Source of the DNA: Mucilaginibacter polytrichastri
Lineage (GTDB): Bacteria > Bacteroidota > Bacteroidia > Sphingobacteriales > Sphingobacteriaceae
DNA length: 38,377 bases
Reading direction: 5' to 3'
NCBI RefSeq assembly: GCF_001911425.1
Contig: NZ_MPPL01000001.1
Location: forward strand, 5,108,525-5,146,901
How positions within the stretch are numbered: position 1 is the first letter of the stretch; every line of letters begins with the position of its first letter. Shown piece by piece: positions 24,560 through 33,625 of the stretch. Below the pieces are notes generated by a model. That model did no database searches and was not told where the DNA came from. It was given only the letters and a program-made list of their open reading frames with translations. The position numbers and the translations under genes were made by a program.

Positions 24560-27500
24560 ATGATTAAACCTTACCCCATAAAGTCACTTTTGTGCTTACT
24601 GCTGGTGCTTGCCTGCAATAATTTATTTGCCCAAACAGATCTTCAAAAAGCGTGGAAAGCATTTTATGCCAATAACCGTGCAGAATCTCGCACATTGTTT
24701 ACCGAGGCGGCTAAGCAGAATCAATCTGTCGGCGAAGCATTATTGGGCTTGAGCCTTTTGGCCCAGTTAGATAAACCGGCATCAGAATCATTTGATTATT
24801 TTACTAAGTTTTGCGCCCAAACTAAAAATGCGCAACCATACATTTATGCCTTGTGGACAACCGCATCTGTCAATGACGGGTCTGGCAAAAAAACACCGCA
24901 GCAATTACAGTTCTTTAAAGAAATAGCTGCAGGCCACCAGTATGACGGTATGCTGCCGGCCATGGCAAGCCAAATGATAGGCAAGCATTACGAAAGCGGC
25001 AAAATGTATGATAAAGCCGATGCCGAATATAAAAACATGGGGCCGATTGATAACTGGCAGATCACCGGAGAGTTCGAAAATATATCAACCAGTGGCTTCG
25101 ATAAAAAATATGATGATATATTGGCACACCCAGAAGCCAGCGCAATATTTACCTCTAAACAGGGCACCAAAATAGGCTGGCGCGAAGTTACAGCCCCACG
25201 CCACGACCACTGGCTTGATTTTGAATTTTATAACAACGCACATAATACCATCGTATTTGCACAAAACTTTGTAAAGGCAGATGAAGATCAAACCGTGCAA
25301 TTACGTATCGGAGTATCCGGTTCGGTAAAAGTTTGGGTAAATGATGCCCTGGTATTATCAGAAGCTGATGAGCGGAATAATGACCTGGATACCTATATCC
25401 AGCATGTTAAATTAAACAAGGGTTACAACCGCATTTTAGTACAACTTGGCGAAAGCTATTGTAATAACCTCAACTTTATGGTGAGGCTAACAGATGATAA
25501 AGGCTATGTATTGCATAACCTTGCTTATACCGCACAACCACAACCCTATACCAAAGCAGGCGCATATAATTTAGCAGCCGTTCAGCCGGTTGGGATTACC
25601 TTTTTTGCCGATAAAATTAAGCAAGACCCGGATGACGATTTGTCGAAAATATTATTGGCCGAAGCCTACCTGCGTAACGATCGCACTTTTGAAGCACGCC
25701 GATTGGTTGATGATCTGAAGAAAAAGTATCCGGATAATACTTTCCTGAATACAATGCTGCTGCAAATATTTGCCCGTGAGGATAACCGTACCGGTACCGA
25801 AACTACTAAAGAAGCCATCAAAAACGCCGACCCGCATGCCGAACAAGCGTTAATGTACAAATACACCGAGTTATTTACCCAAAAGGAATTTGATAAAGCT
25901 ACCGGAGTAATTAAAGAACTAGAAGCTAATTATCCCGATCAGCAGGAATTCATTTATTCGGCTAAAATTGGCCTTGCCGGTTCAAATAAAAACCAGGACG
26001 AGGTAGTGCGGCTGGGCGAAGAGGCCTACCTGAAGTTTCCGGATAACCGCGACCTGGTACAGTTAAAATATGCCATTGAAAAAGAACTGCATAAAAATGT
26101 ACCTGCTGCTATAGCTGTGCTTAAAAAGTATGCAGATACTAACGATGATTATGGCATGACCAAAATACTGGCTGAGGCATATTTTACCGCAGGCAATGCA
26201 GACCTGGGCTACAAGGTATTGCAGGATGAGATTGCCAACAAGCCATATGCAACCGGGATATACTCCTACATCGGCAACCATTATTACGATCAGCAGCAGT
26301 ATGCAAAATCAGAAGAAAATTACCTGAAAACCATACAAATTGCACCCACCGTTAGTACTTACTATGCCTCGCTAGGTAAAATAAATGAGATGAGTAATCA
26401 TAAAGATCAATCTGTAAGCTACTACCAAAAGGATTTGCAATTGAACCCGAATGATTATGAAACGATAAAAGCATTGCGTAAGCTGCAAAGCAAAAAGGAT
26501 GTGTTCTCGTACTTTACCGAGCCAGATATTGATGCCATAATAAAGGCAGCACCTAAAGCCGCAGACTATCCTGATGATAACTCGGTAATATTAAATGAAG
26601 AAGAGCAGAAGGTGGTTTATGAACAAGGCGGCTCTGAAACCCGTAAGTTTTTAACAGTAAAGATCTTAACACAGAAAGGCATCGAAAGCTGGAAACAATA
26701 TAATATTGATACCGATAGCTGGCAGAACCTGGTTGTTGAAGCTGCCGAAGTTATTAAAGTTAACGGTAGTAAAGTACCCGCCGAGCGAAATGAGGGCACC
26801 CTGGTATTTACCAATTTAGAAGTGGGCGATGTTGTAAACATGCGTTACAAAGTACAGAACTATGAAAAAGGACGCTTAGCCGGTTACTTTTGGGATTCGT
26901 TTTACTTTACGCACGGTAAGCCTTATGTTACCACTAAATATTCATTGCTGATTAGTAAGAATCAGAAGTTTACTTCAACCTTCTCGCTAAAGGCTATTAC
27001 GCCGGTAAAAACATCGGCCGATGAGTTTGATCTGTATGTATGGCAAAACAGTAAACAAGCCAGCCTGCAGTACGAAGATAAAATGCCACCGATAGATGAT
27101 ATAGCCAACGTGCTTTATTTGACCTCTATCCCCAACTGGAAATTCGTTTCGGACTGGTATAATGATATGGCCACGGCAAAGGCCCGCACCAACTATGAGG
27201 TTAAGCAGGTGATCAGCGATCTGTTTACCAGCAAGCCAAACCTTACCCAAATGCAAAAGGTAGAGAAGATCTATAATTACATTACCAGTAATATCAGCTA
27301 CAGCTCGGTTTCGTTCCGCCAAAGTGGGCTCATTCCTCAAAACCCGTCAACGGTTATTAATACCCGCATTGGTGATTGTAAGGATGTAGCTACCCTGTTT
27401 GTGGCTATGTGTAAAGAAGCCGGGATTAAAGCGCACCTGGTGCTGGTTAAAACCCGCGATAATGGCTTGTTAACAATGCCGCTTCCATCTATCGATTTTA

Positions 27501-28321
27501 ACCATTGTATGGCTAAGGTAAACCTGGATAACCAGGATTATTATATTGAGTTAACCTCTCAGTATCTGCCATTCCGTTGTTTATATAGTAGTTCGTTAAA
27601 CTCAACCCTGCTGGATATTAATGACGAGAGTGTGCCTGTAGATGCGATTAGTTACCTGCACCCGGCTACCCGTAAGCAAAACAATGTAAAACGTAATACC
27701 AGCATTTTGCTTAATGCTAAGAATATGGTTATTACCGAAAAAACGGTTGAAACCGGTTCGATGGCTGGTGGTTTGCGTGAGTCATATGGCGAGCTTTCGC
27801 AAAAAGACAGGATTAAACGATTGAAGGAAGCGATTTCGAGTACCTATCCCGATGTAGAAATAACTAATTTGGTGTACAAAAATATCGAGAGGCTGAATCC
27901 TACCGATACGGTTTATGTAAACCTGAGCTACCAGCTGAGTAATGTAACCAAAGCTATCGGTGGCATGTCTATTTTTAATTTGCCATGGTCTAGCAAGATC
28001 TCTGCGAATGATTTGCAGGTATCCATGCCGCGTACTTCGGGTATCGATTTGTCGCAAATGTTTTTCCTGGATAATGATGTGGAAAGTATCACTATTAACT
28101 TGCCTCCCGGCAAAAAAATGGTAGAATCAATTACCCCCGTTATCCTTAGTAGCGACATTATTGAGTACAGTATTGTGCCGAAACAACTGGGCAATAAACT
28201 GATACTTACCCGCACCTTTAAATTAAAAAAGGATTTTGTGCCGGTTGATAAAGTAGCCCAGTTTAATACCTTCTTTAAAAAGATGGTAGAGGCCGATAAT
28301 AAAGAGTTAGCTATGCGCTAA
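24560..28321 (+). CDS. exported DUF3857 and transglutaminase-like protein with TPRs
   Basis: A 1253-residue exported protein with a signal peptide ending near NLFAQ (residue 25). Residues of about 30-640 are helical TPR-like repeats with an Asp/Asn-rich middle (KVWVNDALVL, around 250-300, looks like a beta insert). Residues of about 640-860 match DUF3857, and about 880-1010 is a transglutaminase-like core with Cys940 (RIGDCKD) and His982 (FNHCMA). The position of the third catalytic residue is Glu997 (YIELTSQ) where Asp is usual. DUF3857 proteins are envelope proteins of unknown role in Bacteroidota. It lies 13 bases after ald and is followed by a terminator, so it may share that transcript. 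Confidence 0.9.
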   Translation: MIKPYPIKSLLCLLLVLACNNLFAQTDLQKAWKAFYANNRAESRTLFTEAAKQNQSVGEALLGLSLLAQLDKPASESFDYFTKFCAQTKNAQPYIYALWTTASVNDGSGKKTPQQLQFFKEIAAGHQYDGMLPAMASQMIGKHYESGKMYDKADAEYKNMGPIDNWQITGEFENISTSGFDKKYDDILAHPEASAIFTSKQGTKIGWREVTAPRHDHWLDFEFYNNAHNTIVFAQNFVKADEDQTVQLRIGVSGSVKVWVNDALVLSEADERNNDLDTYIQHVKLNKGYNRILVQLGESYCNNLNFMVRLTDDKGYVLHNLAYTAQPQPYTKAGAYNLAAVQPVGITFFADKIKQDPDDDLSKILLAEAYLRNDRTFEARRLVDDLKKKYPDNTFLNTMLLQIFAREDNRTGTETTKEAIKNADPHAEQALMYKYTELFTQKEFDKATGVIKELEANYPDQQEFIYSAKIGLAGSNKNQDEVVRLGEEAYLKFPDNRDLVQLKYAIEKELHKNVPAAIAVLKKYADTNDDYGMTKILAEAYFTAGNADLGYKVLQDEIANKPYATGIYSYIGNHYYDQQQYAKSEENYLKTIQIAPTVSTYYASLGKINEMSNHKDQSVSYYQKDLQLNPNDYETIKALRKLQSKKDVFSYFTEPDIDAIIKAAPKAADYPDDNSVILNEEEQKVVYEQGGSETRKFLTVKILTQKGIESWKQYNIDTDSWQNLVVEAAEVIKVNGSKVPAERNEGTLVFTNLEVGDVVNMRYKVQNYEKGRLAGYFWDSFYFTHGKPYVTTKYSLLISKNQKFTSTFSLKAITPVKTSADEFDLYVWQNSKQASLQYEDKMPPIDDIANVLYLTSIPNWKFVSDWYNDMATAKARTNYEVKQVISDLFTSKPNLTQMQKVEKIYNYITSNISYSSVSFRQSGLIPQNPSTVINTRIGDCKDVATLFVAMCKEAGIKAHLVLVKTRDNGLLTMPLPSIDFNHCMAKVNLDNQDYYIELTSQYLPFRCLYSSSLNSTLLDINDESVPVDAISYLHPATRKQNNVKRNTSILLNAKNMVITEKTVETGSMAGGLRESYGELSQKDRIKRLKEAISSTYPDVEITNLVYKNIERLNPTDTVYVNLSYQLSNVTKAIGGMSIFNLPWSSKISANDLQVSMPRTSGIDLSQMFFLDNDVESITINLPPGKKMVESITPVILSSDIIEYSIVPKQLGNKLILTRTFKLKKDFVPVDKVAQFNTFFKKMVEADNKELAMR

Positions 28322-28327
28322 AGCAGG

Positions 28328-28372
28328 CATCCGGGATAAGGTGCAACCCCCACATTCCCGGATGTTTTATTT
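28328..28372 (+). terminator. terminator after the DUF3857 gene
   Basis: Perfect 9-bp stem CATCCGGGA (28328-28336) / TCCCGGATG (28356-28364), 19-base loop, then TTTTATTT. Clean rho-independent terminator. Confidence 0.88.
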
Positions 28373-28448
28373 CCACAATTAAGGCAGTTGCGTGGTATGA
28401 TGCGATTGCCTGTAGCGGCTTATATATACCGCAACTTTTCCATCAGCA

Positions 28449-28625
28449 TTAATTACAACATTGCCGAAAGTTTGGGTCGCGATTACGGGTATCTGAGGTG
28501 CCTTTCTCGGCATGCCTTACAATAAATACTGTTGTTTTTTGCGCAAAGGCACCAAAATTGCATAGCACCCAAGTGATTAATAAAAGTTTAACTAAACTTT
28601 TATAGGGTAATAATGCTTTAATCAT
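28449..28625 (-). pseudogene. remnant of an exported histidine phosphatase (SixA/PGM-like) gene
   Basis: A 58-codon frame with an intact ATG (28625) and signal peptide (hydrophobic LLLITWVLCNFGAFAQ), then TTVFIVRHAEK, the RHG active-site motif of histidine phosphatases, followed by GTSDTRNRDPNFRQCCN and a stop. The family continues for 100 or more residues after this, with a DPxLSxxG motif next; one base out of frame the sequence reads RDPKLSA, which suggests a frameshift. The rest of the domain is absent: a second frame then runs to about 28379 with a sequence (TFGNVVINADGKV) that may belong to another gene end. The 363-base gap between the DUF3857 and YihY genes holds nothing else. It looks like a deletion remnant. 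Confidence 0.6.
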
Positions 28626-28684
28626 AAATAATAAAATTGTTGTTTAAGGAAAAATATGCTGAAACGGCAATTTAATACAAGTGT

Positions 28685-29659
28685 ATGAAGATATTTAACA
28701 AACAGAATCTAAGCAAGTGGTGGTGTTTACTGAAAACCACGTTCATGAGTTTTTCTAACGATAATGGCTTAAAACTGAGTGCATCGTTAGCCTATTATAC
28801 AGTTTTTTCTATAGCACCATTACTGATATTAATTATATCATTAGCCGGTTTATTTTTGGGGCACGATGCAATTACTAATAGCTTATATCCACAAATTAAG
28901 GGGTATGTAGGTGGCCCGGCGGCTGCTCAAATTCAGGATATGCTTAAAAACCTGGAACTGTCTGGCAAAACAGGTATTGCGGTAGTAATTGGTATTATAA
29001 CCCTGATGCTTGGTGCCAGCAGCATATTTGTAGAAATTCAAGATTCGCTAAATATTATTTGGCGCGTTAAAGCCAAACCTAAAAAAGGCTGGGTAAAGCT
29101 GCTCCAAAATCGTTTTTTATCTTTCTCACTTATTGTAAGCCTTGGTTTTTTGTTGTTGGTTTCCATGGCCTTAAACTTGTTGATACTGGCATTAAGCAAT
29201 AAAATTCAGCATTTTTTACCGGGGATAACCGTATGGGTTATTAATGGTATTAACGTAGCCATTGCTTTTGTAGTAATATCTATGCTGTTTGGAATTATAT
29301 TTAAGGTTTTGCCCGATGTTAAGATCAGTTGGAAGGATGTCCGCTCGGGCGCTTTCTTTACTGCGGTGCTGTTTATGATTGGTAAATATATCATCGGGTT
29401 ATATATCCAGTACTCGGCCAATAGTTCTACCTATGGTGCTGCAGGTTCTATCATTATTATTTTATTATGGATCTATTACACAGCAGCCATTCTGTACATA
29501 GGTGCTGAGTTTACGCAGGTATATGCCGAAGCTAACGGCAGCCATATAGAGCCGGCCGAGTATGCTGTACATGTAAAACAAACAGAGGTAGAGCAGAATG
29601 TTAAAGTGCTGCCACCTCAAAACCCCGATATAGAGGGTAAGTTAAAGGAAACTAATTAA
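28685..29659 (+). CDS. YihY/BrkB-family inner membrane protein
   Basis: A 324-residue integral membrane protein of the YihY (formerly UPF0761, BrkB) family, once annotated as RNase BN. The N-terminal segment GLKLSASLAYYTVFSIAPLLILIISLAGLF is the family signature, followed by about five further membrane segments (near residues 100-120, 150-175, 185-205, 225-245 and 255-275) and a soluble polar C-terminal tail. The function is uncertain; transport has been suggested. The gene is monocistronic and overlaps the oppositely transcribed FAD-oxidoreductase gene by eight bases at their 3' ends (29652-29659). Confidence 0.93.
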   Translation: MKIFNKQNLSKWWCLLKTTFMSFSNDNGLKLSASLAYYTVFSIAPLLILIISLAGLFLGHDAITNSLYPQIKGYVGGPAAAQIQDMLKNLELSGKTGIAVVIGIITLMLGASSIFVEIQDSLNIIWRVKAKPKKGWVKLLQNRFLSFSLIVSLGFLLLVSMALNLLILALSNKIQHFLPGITVWVINGINVAIAFVVISMLFGIIFKVLPDVKISWKDVRSGAFFTAVLFMIGKYIIGLYIQYSANSSTYGAAGSIIIILLWIYYTAAILYIGAEFTQVYAEANGSHIEPAEYAVHVKQTEVEQNVKVLPPQNPDIEGKLKETN

Positions 29660-31469
29660 TCAGTTTGCCACTTAGGTCGACCTGGCGCGCAAAGGGGTTT
29701 AAAAATTTATTGGCTAGTACGGCAAACTCCCGGCGGGTAACCGGGCGGTTAAGATCGAAGTTGTCTTTAAATTTGTACTTGCTTTTCCATTGCTTCTGCA
29801 AGTCTGTTTGCAAGGGTTTGGGCTCTGCAAGGGTAATTTCGCTGATAAAAGATAGCAGGTTGCCTACTGTAATATATGCTCCCGGCTTTGTTTTATTAAA
29901 CCATAAAAAGCCGCGGGTATAAATTTCATTGATTACAGGTTTAACCTCTGCCGTGCGCACCAGTGAATCGGGCGCGAAAACAACCTTTAGCGTATTGCCA
30001 GTTGATGCCTGCATTTTTGTTTGCAACAAGCCTGTTGCGCTTACCTGTTGTATCGCTCTAAAGTCGGGGTCGGCTAAGGGAATATCACTTAGCGGTAACA
30101 AATAGCCTTTAAAGTCCAAAATTTCTCCTTGTATTGCCCGCACATTTAGATGCTGCGTTGTGGTTTTAAAGAAGGCACAAAATGCAGCAACGGTACCGGC
30201 TCCCTGGCCCAGTGTCATTTGTACAGCCGGGTTACAGGTACTCGCACCCACCAAATGTGTAACCGATATCGCATTTTCGGTAACAATTAGGTTATCCAGA
30301 TCTTTAACCACCACCGCTCCTAATGGAATACTATAAGCCGGAAATGGCGGGTAATCTACAGGTGATATCATATTCTGATCGGGCATGGCATCACCTACCC
30401 CTATCGAAGTACGGTATAGTTTTGAGGCCCGGTTATAAGGCGTATAAATATCATCCATTACCATGCGCACATCGCCTTTAATATGGCGGTACTCGCGTAT
30501 GTAGGGCATGTAAGGTAAATGACCGGGTGTGTTAAAATTTTCATCAAAGCCCAGGTTTTTGTAGCCAAGCTCGGTTTGCAGGTAATAGATAAGCCCCAGG
30601 GTTTGCAGCCGTAATGCTTTAAAAAAATCCTGTCGTTTATTGGGTGCTAATTGTTCTGTAGTTGCCGCGTACCGGTTTCCGCACTCGGCCCAATTAATGA
30701 GGTATTCGTCATTAGGAAGCTTTCCTTCGGTCAATAGCTTTTTAATGTCTTTGTTTTTCAGGCAGGTATATAGGTTGGCATTATAGTTTTCGGGTTGTGG
30801 GATGGTTTTATCGGCTGTGCTGCTATAGTCTTTCAAAATAATGGCCCAGGTTAAATCACGGATATTGGCCGATGCTGCTTCTGGTGCTAATTTTTCCCCG
30901 GTATCTTGTCGTCCTTCTGTGCCGCTTGTCAGGGTTGCGCCTGCTTTGGCTGCCACGTCGGCAAACTCGGTAGCATCTATTAAAACATGTGCTTTAATTG
31001 TTGTGGATTTACCATTTTGCATAATGGTTACATCCCAGCCGGTATCATCTTTTTTAACGTTAGTCCACGGAGTGTTGAGTTTTACGGTTAGGTTTTTAAC
31101 CGTGTCGGCCATTTTTTTGAGGGTGGCTGCGCCTGTGTATGGCTCGAACCTGAGTGTGGCATTGTAAGTGGTATCGTAACCCGGTGTCTTTTTGTAAAAC
31201 TCTGTCACCTTTTTACGGAACTCACCATAAATCCCCGATGGAATATTTTTATTAGCATCCAGTATGCATATGCCGCCGGCAGTCATGCTGCCACCCAGCC
31301 AGGGGCCGGGTTCAACTAATATGGTTTTAATTTTGCTGCGGGCACACTGTATAGCTGCTGCTGTACCGCTTGCACTGCCACCAATTACCAGTACATCTGT
31401 TTTTATAGTTTCGGCATAAACCGTGTTAATGCAATAGAGGCAAAGGAAAAACAGGATCTTTTTTATCAT
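29652..31469 (-). CDS. exported FAD-dependent oxidoreductase
   Basis: A 605-residue flavoprotein of the FAD_oxidored type (family often labelled 'xanthan lyase' by mistake). A signal peptide (ending YAET, about 19 residues) precedes the Rossmann dinucleotide motif VLVIGGSASGTAAAIQ and the WLGGSMTAGG segment; LIDATEFADVAAKAGA and LGQGAGTVAAF are further FAD contacts. The substrate is unknown; related proteins occur with polysaccharide genes but none are here. The last 60 residues (KFKDNFDLNRPVTRREFAVLANKFLNP) resemble an SLH-type motif, F-x-D...TRxEFA. It overlaps the YihY stop by eight bases. Confidence 0.85.
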   Translation of the reverse strand: MIKKILFFLCLYCINTVYAETIKTDVLVIGGSASGTAAAIQCARSKIKTILVEPGPWLGGSMTAGGICILDANKNIPSGIYGEFRKKVTEFYKKTPGYDTTYNATLRFEPYTGAATLKKMADTVKNLTVKLNTPWTNVKKDDTGWDVTIMQNGKSTTIKAHVLIDATEFADVAAKAGATLTSGTEGRQDTGEKLAPEAASANIRDLTWAIILKDYSSTADKTIPQPENYNANLYTCLKNKDIKKLLTEGKLPNDEYLINWAECGNRYAATTEQLAPNKRQDFFKALRLQTLGLIYYLQTELGYKNLGFDENFNTPGHLPYMPYIREYRHIKGDVRMVMDDIYTPYNRASKLYRTSIGVGDAMPDQNMISPVDYPPFPAYSIPLGAVVVKDLDNLIVTENAISVTHLVGASTCNPAVQMTLGQGAGTVAAFCAFFKTTTQHLNVRAIQGEILDFKGYLLPLSDIPLADPDFRAIQQVSATGLLQTKMQASTGNTLKVVFAPDSLVRTAEVKPVINEIYTRGFLWFNKTKPGAYITVGNLLSFISEITLAEPKPLQTDLQKQWKSKYKFKDNFDLNRPVTRREFAVLANKFLNPFARQVDLSGKLIN

Positions 31470-31566
31470 TTCTGTTTACAATAGCTCGTACAAAACCTTA
31501 ATTTGGCGCAATACTTTACAGAGGCAAATTTAATTGACGCAAGTATATTATAAATTATTATGAAAC

Positions 31567-31588
31567 CTGTTTTTAACTGTTAAAACAG
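31567..31588. promoter_or_regulatory. candidate operator palindrome
   Basis: CTGTTTTTAAC (31567-31577) and GTTAAAACAG (31579-31588) form a near-perfect palindrome (one extra T in the left arm) 25 bases before the ATG of the DinB-like gene. This is a possible binding site; no regulator is known. Confidence 0.35.
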
Positions 31589-31612
31589 CCTCCTACAATT
31601 AACAAAAATCCA

Positions 31613-32131
31613 ATGATTGACGACAGCCTGAGATACCCCATCGGAAAGTTTACGCCCCCTGCCGCTTATACGCAAGAAGATATAACCGCATGGATAGCTG
31701 ATATTAAAGCCCTCCCTATGCAAGTGCGTAATGCAGTGATTGGGTTAACCGATCTGCAACTTAATACGCCTTACCGCCCCGGCGGGTGGACAATTAAGCA
31801 GGTAGTACACCATATGGCAGATAGCCACATGAACTCGCTAATAAGGTTTAAGTGGGCTTTAACAGAAGAAAACCCCACCATTAAAACATACCATGAAGAC
31901 AAATGGGCTACCCAGCCCGACTATGCTTTGCCGGTTGAATCATCATTGAAAATGCTGGAGGGCATTCACCAACATCTGGTTGCATTGCTCGAATCATTTT
32001 CTGAAGCTGAATGGAACCGAACATTTTATCACCCCGAAGCCCAGATAGAAATATCTTTAAAACGTAACCTGGGTATATACTCATGGCACGGCCGCCATCA
32101 TTTAGCACATATACAGAACACGCAGTTTTAA
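31613..32131 (+). CDS. DinB/YfiT-type putative metal-dependent hydrolase
   Basis: A 172-residue four-helix protein of the DinB/YfiT superfamily, which in Firmicutes includes bacillithiol S-transferase (BstA). Conserved His ligands for a metal are seen in VVHHMADSHMN (residues of about 66-71) and WHGRHHLAHI at the C-terminus. The N-terminal RYPIGKF and the RPGGWTIKQ block are typical YfiT features. The thiol cofactor in this organism is unknown, so the transferase role is inference. It is monocistronic, preceded by a palindrome and followed by a bidirectional terminator. Confidence 0.9.
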   Translation: MIDDSLRYPIGKFTPPAAYTQEDITAWIADIKALPMQVRNAVIGLTDLQLNTPYRPGGWTIKQVVHHMADSHMNSLIRFKWALTEENPTIKTYHEDKWATQPDYALPVESSLKMLEGIHQHLVALLESFSEAEWNRTFYHPEAQIEISLKRNLGIYSWHGRHHLAHIQNTQF

Positions 32132-32145
32132 TAATAGTTCATTTT

Positions 32146-32193
32146 AAAAAAGGAAGGCGCAGTTTATTATCCCGAACTGCGCCTTCCTTTTTT
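32146..32193. terminator. bidirectional terminator
   Basis: A 19-bp perfect stem (32146-32164 / 32175-32193) with A-run and T-run sides, 10-base loop. It serves the + strand DinB-like gene and the minus-strand copper-type cluster. Confidence 0.92.
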
Positions 32194-32207
32194 CGGTTCG
32201 TAAGCGC

Positions 32208-33614
32208 TTACATATCCATGTCCATCATATCATGATCGTGCTTTTTCATTTTCATAAATGATGGGCTGATGCGCAGGTAAACTTCCAGCCCTATTGGTGC
32301 TGTGCCATACAGCGATTGAAGGGCCGATGGCGAAATGTTTACCGTGCCCTGCAAGCCGGCACGCAAATCTGTGTTTTTAATAATTTTACCGAGCGTGCGA
32401 TTAATGCCCAGCGTAAAGGCATTAATGTTGTAGTTTGGATTATAACCCGTAGTATGGCTCTCCAGGTCCAGTTCATCGGCATCCTTTCGCACAAACTCAT
32501 ATTTGCCATAAATAGCAGTTTTATGCATTTGCAGGTTGCTTTCCAGCAAAACCGATGGTAGCGTTTTACCGTTATCGCTATAATGGTTTTGCCCATAAAC
32601 AACGGTGGTTGCCAGATAGCTATCTGCATTTAATTTTTTGGTATGCATGGCCGACGCGGTAAACCGCTTTACATTTTGAGCCGGCTCTATCTCTTCGGGG
32701 CTATGGATCCAGCCATTAGAAACCTGCAAAGACCACTCTTTGGATGGGCTATAGGATAGCCTTACCGAGTACGAATCAAACTTCATCGGGTCGAAACCGT
32801 AACGAAACTCATCGGGTTCGCGGCCTTTAAAGGTGGAGCCTTCTATCTTAAAATCACTTACCCTGAAACCCAATGTGGCCACACCAAAAGAGATGTGTGT
32901 TGCATCAGCATAATGGTGGCTCAGCGGTGCATCGGGGTTGTTGGCCGCCGACAGTCTGTGCATAAACACAGGAGGACCCAATGCTGGTTCGCCGGGATAG
33001 CCGAACGAAAAATAGAGGTCGGTAAGTGTAGATAGTTGCTGGGTATAGGCCACATTTAATTCCGAAAACAGATCATGCGGGTGTTGCTTATCTACCAGTT
33101 TATAGCCTTTGTAAGATTCGCCGGTTTGGTATAGCAGCGGGTAGCCTCCATTGCCCACCAGTAAAGCATCGAGCGAAAACATGGTATTGAAGGCAAGCAA
33201 GCCGTGCTGGCCAATCTTACGCTGGGTCATGCCCATAATCCAGTTCGGGGCGTCAAATTTGTAGGCCCCGCGGTTGCCTTTGTTAAACAGATCCTGGTTA
33301 TTGTAGCGCAAAAAGATGTTGCCATGTATCATGGTCATCCATTTTTTACCGGCAATCATATAAGCATTAATCGGGGTTTCGTCTGGTACCCACGATGTTC
33401 CCGAGCCATCGCGGTTCATGGGTATGCTGCGCGAAAACTGGCTGGTCATACCGGGCATGTTATCCATCTGCATTGTGCCCATATCCATGCCGTCCATGTG
33501 CATGGTGGTGTCGCTCATTTTCCTGGTAGATGTAGAGTCGGTTTGATGATGTTGATGCTGGGCCGATACAGTTAGGGCCAACAGCATCGCGAAGCTTATT
33601 AATAGTGCTTTCAT
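32208..33614 (-). CDS. His/Met-rich outer-membrane beta-barrel protein of a copper-type cluster
   Basis: A 468-residue exported protein, signal peptide residues 1-19. Mature residues of about 20-58 are packed with His, Met and Asp (for example MHMDGMDMGTMQMDNM), and the last 15 residues are similar (KKHDHDMMDMDM), a composition typical of copper(I)-binding tails. The middle is rich in aromatic and alternating strands (WSLQVSNGWIHSPEE, YATTVVYGQNHYSDN-like), consistent with an outer-membrane beta-barrel. I cannot name the family. It is the last of four minus-strand genes with an HMA-domain protein, 11 bases after the other beta-barrel gene. Confidence 0.82.
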   Translation of the reverse strand: MKALLISFAMLLALTVSAQHQHHQTDSTSTRKMSDTTMHMDGMDMGTMQMDNMPGMTSQFSRSIPMNRDGSGTSWVPDETPINAYMIAGKKWMTMIHGNIFLRYNNQDLFNKGNRGAYKFDAPNWIMGMTQRKIGQHGLLAFNTMFSLDALLVGNGGYPLLYQTGESYKGYKLVDKQHPHDLFSELNVAYTQQLSTLTDLYFSFGYPGEPALGPPVFMHRLSAANNPDAPLSHHYADATHISFGVATLGFRVSDFKIEGSTFKGREPDEFRYGFDPMKFDSYSVRLSYSPSKEWSLQVSNGWIHSPEEIEPAQNVKRFTASAMHTKKLNADSYLATTVVYGQNHYSDNGKTLPSVLLESNLQMHKTAIYGKYEFVRKDADELDLESHTTGYNPNYNINAFTLGINRTLGKIIKNTDLRAGLQGTVNISPSALQSLYGTAPIGLEVYLRISPSFMKMKKHDHDMMDMDM

Positions 33615-33625
33615 GTTGATGGCGA

